Below are positions 25,788-34,160 of a stretch of DNA of 64,000 nt, one piece after another. The DNA is taken from the NCBI RefSeq assembly GCF_029624125.1, contig NZ_JARSBN010000003.1, positions 186,001 through 250,000 of the forward strand. The letters are read 5' to 3'. Position numbers and translations under genes: made by a program. How positions within the stretch are numbered: position 1 is the first letter of the stretch; each line of letters starts with the position of its first letter. The DNA comes from Winogradskyella marincola (GTDB taxonomy: Bacteria > Bacteroidota > Bacteroidia > Flavobacteriales > Flavobacteriaceae). Under the pieces are notes generated by a model that had not been told where the DNA came from, did not search any database, and saw only the letters and a program-made list of their open reading frames with translations.

Positions 25788-26570
25788 ATGAACAAATTCT
25801 TAAAAACACTACTTTTTACACTCACTATATCAATTTTTACAAGCTGTGATTTTATTAATAATGCCTTTACTTATAAAGATACAACAGAAGGATTTATAGA
25901 GGCTCTTATAGAAGAAGATTATAATAAAAGCCTATCATATATGGCGACTGAACATGATGGGTATAAAAACACAAATCTTGATACATTAAAACTAAGCTTA
26001 ATAAATTTCCGTCAACTAATTGTGAAAAATTTTGGAACTGAGCTTAGCTATAAGTTTATGAGCGCCAATAAAACTTTTTCGACGGTCGAAGGTGAAAGTA
26101 CAGCTCCAAATACAACAAAAGCTCAAATTGAATTTTCGAACGACAGAGAGTTTGGTGTTTTAGAAATAATTTTTGATGACAACTCAAATAAAATATTCAA
26201 TATCCAAACCCTTGACATAAAGGAACCAATTCCGAATATGACAATATTTTGGCTTTTTGGAATATTGGCCATTTGCATACCAATCTTTAATATTTGGATT
26301 ATTAGAAAAATTAGAAAAAGTGACTTAAAGACGAAGTGGCTGAAATATATTGCAGTGATTTTCTTTAATGTACCAGCTGTAACTTATAGTGTTATAAATG
26401 GACTTTCAATTAGCTTATTGAGTTTTCAAATATTATTTGGAATTAGTTTTTCGTATATGGGTTATTTAGGCTCAGCTTGGACATTTGGAATACCACTTGG
26501 TGGCTTATATTGGTTTTGGAGATTGAATAAAAAAACTCAATTAACTGAAAATGAAACACCAACTGAATAG
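25788..26570 (+). CDS. Cassette G membrane lipoprotein
   Basis: The 260-residue protein begins MNKFLKTLLFTLTISIFTSC, a lipoprotein signal. A soluble domain follows (about 28-150), with TEGFIEALIEEDYNKSLSYM. Then come about three membrane segments (about 153-175, 187-206 and 210-240). The lipoprotein signal combined with multiple membrane spans is unusual. The domain around 30-140 resembles DUF3887-like or NTF2-like folds but I cannot assign one. The 5' and 3' ends of this unit pair only weakly. Confidence 0.75.
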   Translation: MNKFLKTLLFTLTISIFTSCDFINNAFTYKDTTEGFIEALIEEDYNKSLSYMATEHDGYKNTNLDTLKLSLINFRQLIVKNFGTELSYKFMSANKTFSTVEGESTAPNTTKAQIEFSNDREFGVLEIIFDDNSNKIFNIQTLDIKEPIPNMTIFWLFGILAICIPIFNIWIIRKIRKSDLKTKWLKYIAVIFFNVPAVTYSVINGLSISLLSFQILFGISFSYMGYLGSAWTFGIPLGGLYWFWRLNKKTQLTENETPTE

Positions 26571-26577
26571 ATGCCAA

Positions 26578-26690
26578 TGCTAACAATAGCTATAGGTGAT
26601 TGTATGTTATCGTTATGTCATTGATAAGCTAAGACTATGACTTTTGAAAATTTACAACGTGCGTCACATCATATTTATAACTAAAAAATG
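26578..26690 (+). repeat. attC-like repeat of cassette G (degenerate right arm)
   Basis: The left arm TGCTAACAATAGCTATAGGT closely matches that of cassette X (CCAACAATAGCTATAAAT). The right boundary is unclear because the next gene is on the opposite strand and not a cassette. Confidence 0.5.
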
Positions 26691-26712
26691 TGAATGTATT
26701 CTAATTTAAAAG

Positions 26713-27333
26713 TTAAGTAAAGGCTATTCTCATTCCCATAACTATAAATACTAATCCGCTTAATTTATTTAGCCAATAAGAAGATTGAGGATTGTTTTTT
26801 AAATTTTGACTAAAGGCACTAGCAAATAAAGACAATATTAAATACCAAACAACACCGATTAGCGCATAAATTGTTCCTAAAAAGAAAAACGGAATAGGGT
26901 TACTTATTTGACTTGCTTCAATGAATTGAGGAAAAAAAGCTAAAAAGAATAATGCAACTTTCGGATTTAAAGTGTTAGTTAGAAATCCAGACCAAAAATC
27001 ATTTTTAGAACTTATTCTGACTTTTGTTTGATTGGCAGAGAAAAATTCTTTTTTATTTTTGAATTTAAATAAACCTATGCATATTAGATAGCCTGCACCT
27101 AAAATTTTGATAAATGTTAGTGCAAAAGTAGAGTTAGCTATAAGTATTGACAACCCTAATGCTGCAAAAAAGGTATGAACAAAAACCCCTGAATTTATGC
27201 CTAATGTAGCATAAAATCCTGATTTTGCTCCTTGACTAATAGATTTGTTTAGTACAAATACAGTATCTATACCAGGTGTCATAATAAAAAATAAAGCTGT
27301 TATAATAAAAGTCATTAGGTTTTCTGTTCCCAT
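26713..27333 (-). CDS. LysE family translocator
   Basis: The 206-residue protein has about six membrane segments and the LysE/RhtB family N-terminal pattern LMTFIITALFFIMTPGIDTVFVLNKSISQGAKSGFYATLGINSG, followed by FLTNTLNPKVALFFLAFFPQF. It exports amino acids or related molecules across the inner membrane. The specific substrate cannot be read from sequence. It is divergent from a LysR regulator, the usual arrangement of lysE/lysG, so that regulator probably controls it. Confidence 0.92.
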   Translation of the reverse strand: MGTENLMTFIITALFFIMTPGIDTVFVLNKSISQGAKSGFYATLGINSGVFVHTFFAALGLSILIANSTFALTFIKILGAGYLICIGLFKFKNKKEFFSANQTKVRISSKNDFWSGFLTNTLNPKVALFFLAFFPQFIEASQISNPIPFFFLGTIYALIGVVWYLILSLFASAFSQNLKNNPQSSYWLNKLSGLVFIVMGMRIAFT

Positions 27334-27415
27334 AGCGTTTAAGTAATTATGGATATTATATTTTTAGGCAAATAAAACGTTGATTTATAATTGAAAAAAT
27401 ACATTTTTTCGACTC

Positions 27416-27438
27416 ATTAATGCTAATTTTGCATTAAT
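27416..27438 (+). promoter_or_regulatory. Inverted repeat over the LysR -7 box
   Basis: ATTAATGC / GCATTAAT arms flank TAATTTT, and TAATTTTG (27424-27431) is a perfect -7 match 8 bp before the ATG at 27440. A regulator bound here would block transcription of its own gene. Confidence 0.6.
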
Positions 27439-27439
27439 C

Positions 27440-28309
27440 ATGACAATTCAACAAATAAAATATTTTCTGGTTCTAGCTAAAGAACTTCATTTTTGGAATA
27501 CTTCAGAGAAGGTTTATATATCGCAGTCCTCGTTGAGTAGGCAAATTCAAGCATTAGAGCAAGAACTACAAATACAACTTTTTGAAAGAGACAAAAGGAA
27601 TGTTAAACTAACTAATGCAGGTAAATTTCTTCAAGAACAATGGGAGGAAAAAATAAAAGAGTTTGACCAAATTATAAGACAAGCACAACGTATTGATGAA
27701 GGAAAAGCAGGAACTATTTCTATAACATATCCAGGTTCTATTGCCTATGAGTTTTTACCAAATTTTTTAAAGGTTTTAGGGTATAGTTTGCCTGATTTAA
27801 AAATAGAGTTAACAGAGCCAACAGATGAAAATCATGAAAAACTTTTGCTAGATTTTAAGACAGATATAGCATTTAGTAGAGACAAAATAAAGAATGCAAA
27901 CATAGATTCTAAAGTGCTTTATTACGAACCAATATGTTTAGTTGTTCCTCAAAATCACAGGTTTTCTAATGATAGTATTGATGGATTAGAAAATGAAAAG
28001 TTTATTATTTCTGGTTTACATCAAACTACTTTTTTTGCTTCGGTATTGAGTTCTTGGTTTTTAAAAAAAGGAATAGAGCCTAATACAATTATAGAATCAG
28101 ATTTTGGTGGTATGATAATAAGTCTTGTTTCAAAAGGCATTGGAATTTCTATTTTACCGTTATCTTTTAAATCTGCACAAGTGAAAAATGTTAAGTTTAT
28201 AGAATTAGATCAGAAAATAGGATTATACATTAATTGGCGAAAAAAGGAGATGAATAATACCGTCCTGAAAGTGATTGAGCTTGCTGAAAATTTTGTAAAA
28301 GAAAGATAA
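27440..28309 (+). CDS. LysR family transcriptional regulator
   Basis: The 289-residue protein has an N-terminal winged helix (residues 1-60; LAKELHFWNTSEKVYISQSSLSRQIQALEQELQIQLFERDKRNVKLT) and an effector domain (about 90-285). The arrangement next to lysE implies regulation of export by the exported compound or its derivative. The inverted repeat that spans its -7 box suggests negative autoregulation. Confidence 0.93.
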   Translation: MTIQQIKYFLVLAKELHFWNTSEKVYISQSSLSRQIQALEQELQIQLFERDKRNVKLTNAGKFLQEQWEEKIKEFDQIIRQAQRIDEGKAGTISITYPGSIAYEFLPNFLKVLGYSLPDLKIELTEPTDENHEKLLLDFKTDIAFSRDKIKNANIDSKVLYYEPICLVVPQNHRFSNDSIDGLENEKFIISGLHQTTFFASVLSSWFLKKGIEPNTIIESDFGGMIISLVSKGIGISILPLSFKSAQVKNVKFIELDQKIGLYINWRKKEMNNTVLKVIELAENFVKER

Positions 28310-28617
28310 AACATCTGCTTGTAGTGTCTTGTTACTTTTCTCTAAAATAAGTAGATAAATAGAGGTGTGTAAAATTTGATACAAGAAAGGGTTTATTTGG
28401 CTTTAAAATTCTTGAAAGTATACAGATGAATGAGTAAAGACTTGTAGTGTTGAAATGCGTATATTGTTGATTGTTAATTTTTTATAATTAATTTGTTCAC
28501 CGGTCCTCTATGCTTGTGTCATTGCAATTTACTATCTTTAGACAGCGAGTTATATACCTAACCTCCAGGTCGTATTTAGATAAACCTATCAAAATAATTA
28601 ATCTAAGTCTTTAAGCT
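28310..28617. other. Intergenic region, 308 bp
   Basis: I see no open reading frame longer than a few residues, no clear terminator and no repeat shared with the cassettes. TATCTTTA near 28535 may be a -7 box for the next gene. The GC-rich ACCGGTCC near 28500 stands out in AT-rich DNA. Confidence 0.5.
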
Positions 28618-29439
28618 ATGGATTTTATAAGCTATTTATTAGAAGTAGATCCTAATTATATAATCATTGGGTTAATTGCCCTCTTTTTTTCTTTAGAGCA
28701 AATAATGGAATCTCCATTTAGTTTTAAGAACAGATTTAATCATCTATTTCAAAATGTATTATTTCAAGTTGTACTAGTTATTTTGAATGTTTTTTTTGTA
28801 GCATTTCAAGTGTCTTCAATCGAATGGTTAAACGCACACAATATTGGTTTCTTATATCTGATAGAATTACCTCTTTGGGTAAAACTTTGTGTTTCTGTGG
28901 CTTTGTATGATATAACGGCATATTGGATTCACAGATCAACTCATAAAATTCCTTTGTTATGGAGATTTCATAGAGTTCATCATAGCGATACAACAATGGA
29001 TTCTTCAACGGTTTTTAGATTTCATCCCATGGAGTTAATTCTTGTATTTGGAATTGGAAATATAATTACAGCTGTACTATTTGGAACAGATGTTTTTTCT
29101 ATGGCATTGTATTATTTTATTCTTTACTTATTCTTCTTTTTTGAGCATGCCAATTTAAATTACCCAAAATGGTTGAATTCCTCTATAGGTTTAATCTTTG
29201 TAATGCCAGACCATCATAGAGTTCACCATCAACAAAATCAGGTTTACACAGATTCTAACTATGCAGATATATTTATAATTTGGGATAGATTGTTCGGAAC
29301 TTTTAAAATGATGCCAGTAGAGGATATGAAATATGGGTTGGCAGAGTTTGATCTGGACGAGAAACAATCGTTTCTCTATTTAATTAAAAGTCCTTTTCTA
29401 AACATTAAAAGGAATGATTCTGATGAAAAGGCTGAGTAA
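28618..29439 (+). CDS. Sterol desaturase / fatty acid hydroxylase family protein
   Basis: The 273-residue membrane protein has about five hydrophobic segments. It has the eight-histidine di-iron pattern: HRSTH, HRVHH and, near the C-terminus, HHRVHH, as in the fatty acid hydroxylase superfamily (PF04116). It probably hydroxylates or desaturates a lipid chain or carotenoid ring in the membrane. The substrate is not evident from the neighbours. Confidence 0.92.
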   Translation: MDFISYLLEVDPNYIIIGLIALFFSLEQIMESPFSFKNRFNHLFQNVLFQVVLVILNVFFVAFQVSSIEWLNAHNIGFLYLIELPLWVKLCVSVALYDITAYWIHRSTHKIPLLWRFHRVHHSDTTMDSSTVFRFHPMELILVFGIGNIITAVLFGTDVFSMALYYFILYLFFFFEHANLNYPKWLNSSIGLIFVMPDHHRVHHQQNQVYTDSNYADIFIIWDRLFGTFKMMPVEDMKYGLAEFDLDEKQSFLYLIKSPFLNIKRNDSDEKAE

Positions 29440-29709
29440 AAACACTATTCTCAACAAAGCCTAGCCACACATTTTGTTAGTCACTACGCTTATGAAAAGC
29501 CTTAGAATCTCATTGTAATTAGTTTCGCTGAATCTTCATTTTATTTAATCTTTCAGCTTAACTGAAAAAGAGTATATTTAAACTTCAAACTAAATACTAG
29601 ATAAACATATGAAGGGCCAACACAAACGAAAAAAAGTACATATATAGATGGTGTACTTCAAGAATAACGGTTGCCCATTATTTTGTAAATAAAAAATAGC
29701 CTATAAATT

Positions 29710-30525
29710 ATGAAGAACTTAGTAGTTTTAGTGTTCATCCTGGTCGGTTCCAACATGTACTCTCAAGATAAAGAACAAAACCTTTTGGTAGACAATGGCA
29801 TTGCAAAACGAATAATTAGAGGTTTTGAATACAAAAATGATTCTCTAGTTAAGCAAACCTATCTTGTTGACGAATTAGACGAATTTGGAAATACAGTATC
29901 TTTTAAAACGTATGACCTTAATGGTACTGTGGTTAGAGAAAGTAATTATAAATTTTCTGAGGATGGGACTACAGAATATGGTGAAATGCGTGATGAAAAT
30001 GGAAATTTGAAATACTACATGGTAACCATTAAGGATAAAGAAAAACGTTCTATTAGAAAGATGCAAATAAATGCCAAACACGATACTCTTGTTGAGCAAA
30101 TATGGATTAAGGATAAAAATCTAAACGATAGTATTCTTTATAGGGTAAGAAACGGAAAAAGAATTCTGTCTCGTAAATGGAACTTTAATCAAGGTAATGT
30201 AATGACTTCTGAGGAATACTATGATAAGCAAGGGGACTTTGTTGGTAGCCAATCTTACACTTATAAAAAAAACGGAGATTGTATAAAACGACGAAACGAC
30301 AGGAATACTTTAGTTATGCATAAGTGTGTAGAAGGTAACAAAGAAATATGGCATTTTCTTAATAACAGAGAAGGCTATCGTTCAGGAATTACCCTTGTTT
30401 CTGAAAAAGGAGGTAAACGCGTTAAAACGACTTTAGATAATGGACTTGAAGAGAAAGTAGAGTATTTTTCTAAAAAAGGAAAGCTGTTAGCTAAGATTGA
30501 ATACACCTACGAAAAAGCTGACTAG
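29710..30525 (+). CDS. Secreted protein with YD/MORN-like repeats
   Basis: The 271-residue protein has a signal peptide (MKNLVVLVFILVGSNMYSQ). Its mature part is built from repeated DxxGNxxxxxxY segments (DELDEFGNTVSFKTYDLNG; RDENGNLKYY; YYDKQGDFVGSQSYTYKKNG; YFSKKGKLLAKIEYTYEK), similar to RHS/YD-type repeats. It has no toxic C-terminal domain that I recognise. A second small exported protein follows 25 bp later, so they are probably co-transcribed. Confidence 0.75.
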   Translation: MKNLVVLVFILVGSNMYSQDKEQNLLVDNGIAKRIIRGFEYKNDSLVKQTYLVDELDEFGNTVSFKTYDLNGTVVRESNYKFSEDGTTEYGEMRDENGNLKYYMVTIKDKEKRSIRKMQINAKHDTLVEQIWIKDKNLNDSILYRVRNGKRILSRKWNFNQGNVMTSEEYYDKQGDFVGSQSYTYKKNGDCIKRRNDRNTLVMHKCVEGNKEIWHFLNNREGYRSGITLVSEKGGKRVKTTLDNGLEEKVEYFSKKGKLLAKIEYTYEKAD

Positions 30526-30550
30526 ACTCATAATTATTTGATTATTTAGT

Positions 30551-30940
30551 ATGTACAAGAAAGTATCGTTGTTTGTAACCACACTTTTAATTTCCAGCAT
30601 AAGTTGTTTTGCTCAAGACACAAAGTGTACAGACTTTAAAGTAGGAACATTTGAATACTCAGATCCAAGATTTTCGGAGTGGAAGGTGAGTAGGACAGAC
30701 ATACTTCAAATTGAAAAAAGCACTGTTAGCGGAGTAGAAATATACAGCTCAATTAAATGGATTTCTGATTGCAACTATATTTTAACCTATAAAAAGGTTT
30801 TGAATACAGATGTTGACCCAAGTGATTTTATAGGTAAAACAATTGAAGTAAAAATAATTAAAACAGAATCAGATCGATATACTTGCCACTCTAAAAGTGA
30901 TGTTATGGATTTAGAGATAGAAATGGTTAAGGTAGATTAG
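30551..30940 (+). CDS. Small secreted protein of unknown function
   Basis: The 129-residue protein has a signal peptide ending SCFAQ at about 22. The mature part begins DTKCTDFKVGTFEYSD and contains a cysteine pair spaced widely (C26 and about C62, C112). It looks like a small beta-rich domain. I recognise no family. A strong hairpin follows the stop codon. Confidence 0.75.
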   Translation: MYKKVSLFVTTLLISSISCFAQDTKCTDFKVGTFEYSDPRFSEWKVSRTDILQIEKSTVSGVEIYSSIKWISDCNYILTYKKVLNTDVDPSDFIGKTIEVKIIKTESDRYTCHSKSDVMDLEIEMVKVD

Positions 30941-30943
30941 AGT

Positions 30944-30983
30944 TATGCTAAACTAAAACGGTTTATGGTTTTAGTTTAGCATA
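30944..30983. terminator. Long perfect hairpin between convergent genes
   Basis: The 16 bp perfect arms at 30944-30959 and 30968-30983 enclose an 8-base loop. There is no long T-run on either side. It may end transcription from both sides. Confidence 0.7.
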
Positions 30984-31013
30984 CTTCAATAATCATTTTC
31001 TGGGTTTATAATC

Positions 31014-32147
31014 TTATTCTACGATAACTTTCATGTCTGCTAATTCAAAAACCATATACTGCATTAAGCGTTCTACAGTTGTAGCATCAGATGTGTTGTT
31101 TTCGGTATGAAACGATGAGTATAATACACCTCCATCTCCATGTAAGAAGGTATAGGCTAAATGTTTACTTTCACTTATGTCATCATATTCCACAGGACCG
31201 TAAAGCCAAGGAATAACAGTAGTAGGATCATAAGTATCTACAACTTGCCAACTACCAAGAAATTCATCTATTGTTACTGTAGCATTTGGCACTTCGATAT
31301 CATAATTCAAATCTAACCAATCAATGAGCGTTGGGTCTAAAATTTCTGCTTCAGTAGATAAAGATGTTCCACTTCTGTCAGGTTCATAAAAACTTAAATA
31401 ATCAGCACCTCCTTGAGTTATATAGACAAGGTATTCAAAAGCCCAATCTGTTGCATATAACAAACCACCATTAGTAACATAATCATTAAGGTTGTTAGCA
31501 AATTCTACCTTATATTCGTTTAAGCCACAGTTTAAGAAAATAATATCGTAGTTGGCTAAAAGTGTTGGTGACTCTATAAAATCTCCAAAACCAAAATCTA
31601 CATTTGGTTCTAGCATTGGGTTGTCTCGTTTTGCAACAGCATTGTTTTGATGACGACCATGATGAACAGTGCTACGACCCGCAACATCCTGACCGTCAAT
31701 GATATCAAAAAGTGGTTCGCCTGTTGTTGGGTCTACCAAGCCAATGTTGTGTAATACTTCTTCAATATGGTCATAATATCCTGTAACTACAGCTATTGAA
31801 GGCAGCTCATCAATTGGTAAACTATCCAAATCAAACGTAAAGGCATCAATAAGATCGCTAAGGTCTACTGATTTAGATGTTCTAAACTGACCTTTTGATA
31901 TAGAAAGGTCGTAGCTATCTTTAGAAAGATTTTCTAGTATAAAATTACCTTCACTATCAGTCAACGCATCTTGTACCAAAGTACCATCTTTATAAAGCTT
32001 TACACTAGCCTTAGATACTGGATCTAAGCCATTGGGTGTTACAAATTTTCCTGAAATACTATAGTCTCCAGAACTGTTATTTGTTTGGTCTTTAGAGCAC
32101 GATAGTGCAGTAATAAAAACAAGAAGAAATACGATTGATTTTTTCAT
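31014..32147 (-). CDS. Lipoprotein with carboxypeptidase-regulatory-like domain
   Basis: The 377-residue protein has a lipoprotein signal (MKKSIVFLLVFITALSC). A CarboxypepD_reg/SdrD-B-like domain follows (about 28-95; YSISGKFVTPNGLDPVSKASVKLYKDGT). A larger C-terminal domain has the pattern ANYDIIFLNCGLNEY and YVTNGGLLYATDWAFEYL, then FHTENNT. That resembles ThuA/glutamine-amidotransferase-like folds (IFLNCG followed by GGLLYATD), but the match is from pattern only. Ligand unknown. Confidence 0.75.
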   Translation of the reverse strand: MKKSIVFLLVFITALSCSKDQTNNSSGDYSISGKFVTPNGLDPVSKASVKLYKDGTLVQDALTDSEGNFILENLSKDSYDLSISKGQFRTSKSVDLSDLIDAFTFDLDSLPIDELPSIAVVTGYYDHIEEVLHNIGLVDPTTGEPLFDIIDGQDVAGRSTVHHGRHQNNAVAKRDNPMLEPNVDFGFGDFIESPTLLANYDIIFLNCGLNEYKVEFANNLNDYVTNGGLLYATDWAFEYLVYITQGGADYLSFYEPDRSGTSLSTEAEILDPTLIDWLDLNYDIEVPNATVTIDEFLGSWQVVDTYDPTTVIPWLYGPVEYDDISESKHLAYTFLHGDGGVLYSSFHTENNTSDATTVERLMQYMVFELADMKVIVE

Positions 32148-32440
32148 AGTGATGGCTTTTGATTAGTTCTCTATAGTGTAGATAGCAATGTAATGAAAAG
32201 GTTGCGTCTATACTATAATTATATAACAGTTAGACTTTAGTTTTTCCTACTTAAGTATTTCATATTTAGAAAAATACTTAGGGTTGCTTATTGACTTTTT
32301 GGTTAAAATACCTGTACAGAACTTGTTTCAATATCAATCAAAGTAGTTCATTGAAACGGAACTATGACTTACGGTTGGCAGAAATTTTACAAAGCCCTAA
32401 AAGAATAAAGGAATAAGAAAAAAAGAGTTTTTATTTTCAA

Positions 32441-32785
32441 CTACCGAAATAAGTATATCCAGATTGCTCTAGACACTCTAAAATTAAAAGTCATACTTGC
32501 CATTACAACAAAAGCAATAATAAAAAAGACTACAAGTGGTGATAGGTCTAATAAAACCCAAAAAATGATAAAACAAGCAATCATTTGAGCAACTGCTAGC
32601 GCATAGCTAACATACATTGCTCCGAAAAAAAAGCCAGGTTCTTTTTCGAATTTAAAATTGCATTTTTGACATCTTTCATTCATTTTAGGTATTCTGAATA
32701 AAAGAAAATTTCCTTTTGATTTAAAGATGTTATCTTTCTTGCAGTTAGGACATTTTCCTTTTAAAACATTAGCTACTTTGTTCAT
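32441..32785 (-). CDS. DUF983 zinc-ribbon membrane protein
   Basis: The start is set at 32785, which gives MNKVANVLKGKCPNCKKDNIFK; the longer frame from 32905 would overlap the divergent AraC gene and has no good start signal. CPNC and CQKC (about residues 12-15 and 38-41) form a zinc-ribbon-like pair. Two membrane segments follow. The layout matches DUF983 in Bacteroidota; function unknown. About 114 residues. Confidence 0.85.
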   Translation of the reverse strand: MNKVANVLKGKCPNCKKDNIFKSKGNFLLFRIPKMNERCQKCNFKFEKEPGFFFGAMYVSYALAVAQMIACFIIFWVLLDLSPLVVFFIIAFVVMASMTFNFRVSRAIWIYLFR

Positions 32786-32813
32786 TGTCTTTTCTTTTAA
32801 CAGTGCAAAATTA

Positions 32814-32850
32814 GAGTAAAAATCTATAAGGAATCCTACAGTTTTTACTC
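32814..32850. promoter_or_regulatory. Inverted repeat between divergent AraC and DUF983 genes
   Basis: Perfect arms GAGTAAAAA (32814-32822) and TTTTTACTC (32842-32850) lie in the short divergent promoter region. It is a candidate operator for the AraC regulator. Confidence 0.45.
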
Positions 32851-32875
32851 TTGTTTTTGTACTTTTAAGACATTT

Positions 32876-33751
32876 ATGAAAACTACAGTTCTTGATATAG
32901 ATCAATTTAAAACAACTCGATTACTTAATAACTTTTACGTTAATAGATTTTCTAATCATATTGAGACCAATAGCAGTATAATTGGTACACCTCATAGTCA
33001 TAATTTTTATTTATGTGTATTATTTACAAAAGGAACAGGAACACACGAAATAGATTTTAGTACTTATGATATTCATCCTGGTAAAATATTCTTTCTAAAA
33101 CCAGGACAAACCCATTTCTGGAAGTTTGAAACAGCACCTGAAGGATATATCTTTTTTCATTCTAAAGCATTTTATAATATGCATTATCTAACGCATAAGC
33201 TTAGTGCTTTTCCTTTTTATTATTCTTATCAAAATCCGCCTTTTTTAGATCTCTCGGATGATTATAAAGCCATAGAAGTTAAGTATCAAAACCTCTATAA
33301 TGAATATTTGGATTCTAAGCCTTTTAGAGAGCTAAAAATTGTAAACACAATTAGTGATATATACATGGATTTAACAAGAAAGTATGCTGTAGATATCGAT
33401 ATTGCCAATTACTCACAATCAGGTTATTTAAAAATTCTTGAAAAGCTTGAAAACTTCATAGACCTGCATTATGATAAAGAAAAGCTGCCAAAATTTTATG
33501 CCAATAAGTTAAATATTACCACAAAACATTTAAATAGAGTAGTGAAGGAGACCGTAAATAAAACGACAAATCAACTCATTACAGAACGAGTTATTATTGA
33601 AGCAAAACGACTTATAGTGCATTCTAATAGCTCGCTATTTGCAATAGCAGATACATTAGGATTTAAGGATTATGCATATTTTTCGAGATACTTTAAAAAT
33701 AGGGTTAAAGTCACTCCTTTAGAATTTAGAAAGCGCTATGCTTCAGTGTAA
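32876..33751 (+). CDS. AraC family transcriptional regulator
   Basis: The 291-residue protein has an N-terminal cupin-like sensor domain (about 35-150; HSHNFYLCVLFTKGTGTHEIDFSTYDIHPGKIFFLKPGQTH). A C-terminal double helix-turn-helix follows (about 190-288; LPKFYANKLNITTKHLNRVVKETVNKTTNQLITERVIIEAKRL, ADTLGFKDYAYFSRYFKNRVKVTPLEFRKRY). The effector is unknown. Its divergent neighbour is the DUF983 gene. Confidence 0.93.
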   Translation: MKTTVLDIDQFKTTRLLNNFYVNRFSNHIETNSSIIGTPHSHNFYLCVLFTKGTGTHEIDFSTYDIHPGKIFFLKPGQTHFWKFETAPEGYIFFHSKAFYNMHYLTHKLSAFPFYYSYQNPPFLDLSDDYKAIEVKYQNLYNEYLDSKPFRELKIVNTISDIYMDLTRKYAVDIDIANYSQSGYLKILEKLENFIDLHYDKEKLPKFYANKLNITTKHLNRVVKETVNKTTNQLITERVIIEAKRLIVHSNSSLFAIADTLGFKDYAYFSRYFKNRVKVTPLEFRKRYASV

Positions 33752-33765
33752 ATGCGTGAAACATT

Positions 33766-34146
33766 CTATTTCATGGCAATCATGCTAATCTCAACATTAA
33801 CAAACTTAGGAAGATTAGCGACCTCTACAGTTTCTCTTGCTGGTGCAGTATCTTCATTAAAATAAGTGCCATATACTGCATTTATTTTAGCAAAGTTGTG
33901 CATGTCACTTATGAAGATTGATGTTTTTATAACATCTTCAAACGTCATATCAGCAGCAGCTAAAACAGCTTTCATGTTCTCCATAACTTGCTTTGTTTCT
34001 GCCTCAATACTGTCCGTTATCAACTCCATTGTTTTAGGGTCTAATGCAATTTGCCCAGAAGTATATAGTGTATTGCCAACTAAAACAGCTTGGTTGTATG
34101 GACCTATAGGTGCTGGAGCGTTTGGCGTGTTGATTATTTTTTTCAT
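33766..34146 (-). CDS. RidA family reactive-intermediate deaminase
   Basis: The 126-residue protein has the full RidA pattern: INTPNAPAPIGPYNQAVLVGNTLYTSGQI at the N-terminus and APARETVEVANLPKFVNVEISMIA with the conserved arginine near the C-terminus. It should hydrolyse 2-iminobutyrate/2-iminopropionate formed by PLP enzymes. It lies 14 bp downstream of the LptD-like gene in the same direction and is probably co-transcribed with it. Confidence 0.94.
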   Translation of the reverse strand: MKKIINTPNAPAPIGPYNQAVLVGNTLYTSGQIALDPKTMELITDSIEAETKQVMENMKAVLAAADMTFEDVIKTSIFISDMHNFAKINAVYGTYFNEDTAPARETVEVANLPKFVNVEISMIAMK

Positions 34147-34160
34147 GATTTTAAAAAGGA

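Larger units (their letters stand above)
21166..26690 (+). mobile_element. Array of integron-like gene cassettes A-G
   Basis: Seven same-strand, mutually unrelated genes are each followed by a 95-156 bp repeat with complementary ends. No recombinase, transposase or phage gene is present. The genes on either side (ferredoxin, LysE) are ordinary. Cassette boundaries inferred from end complementarity are near 21944, 22645, 23331, 23892, 25092 and 25750; the left end is ambiguous (near 21144 or 21166). Confidence 0.65.

Noticed and set aside
21166..26690. A classical (class 1-type) integron
   Set aside because: No intI-like tyrosine recombinase or attI is present, and the sites do not fit GTTRRRY/RYYYAAC. 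Only the geometry is integron-like.
21166..26690. A prophage or conjugative element
   Set aside because: No integrase, capsid, portal, terminase, relaxase or mobilisation gene is seen.
29610..29648. A 12-codon micro-ORF (ATGAAGGGCC...)
   Set aside because: Too short, with no conserved feature or ribosome-binding site; no support as a leader peptide.
32786..32905. Longer N-terminus for the DUF983 protein
   Set aside because: The extension overlaps the divergent AraC gene start and the DUF983 family normally begins just before the CPNC motif.
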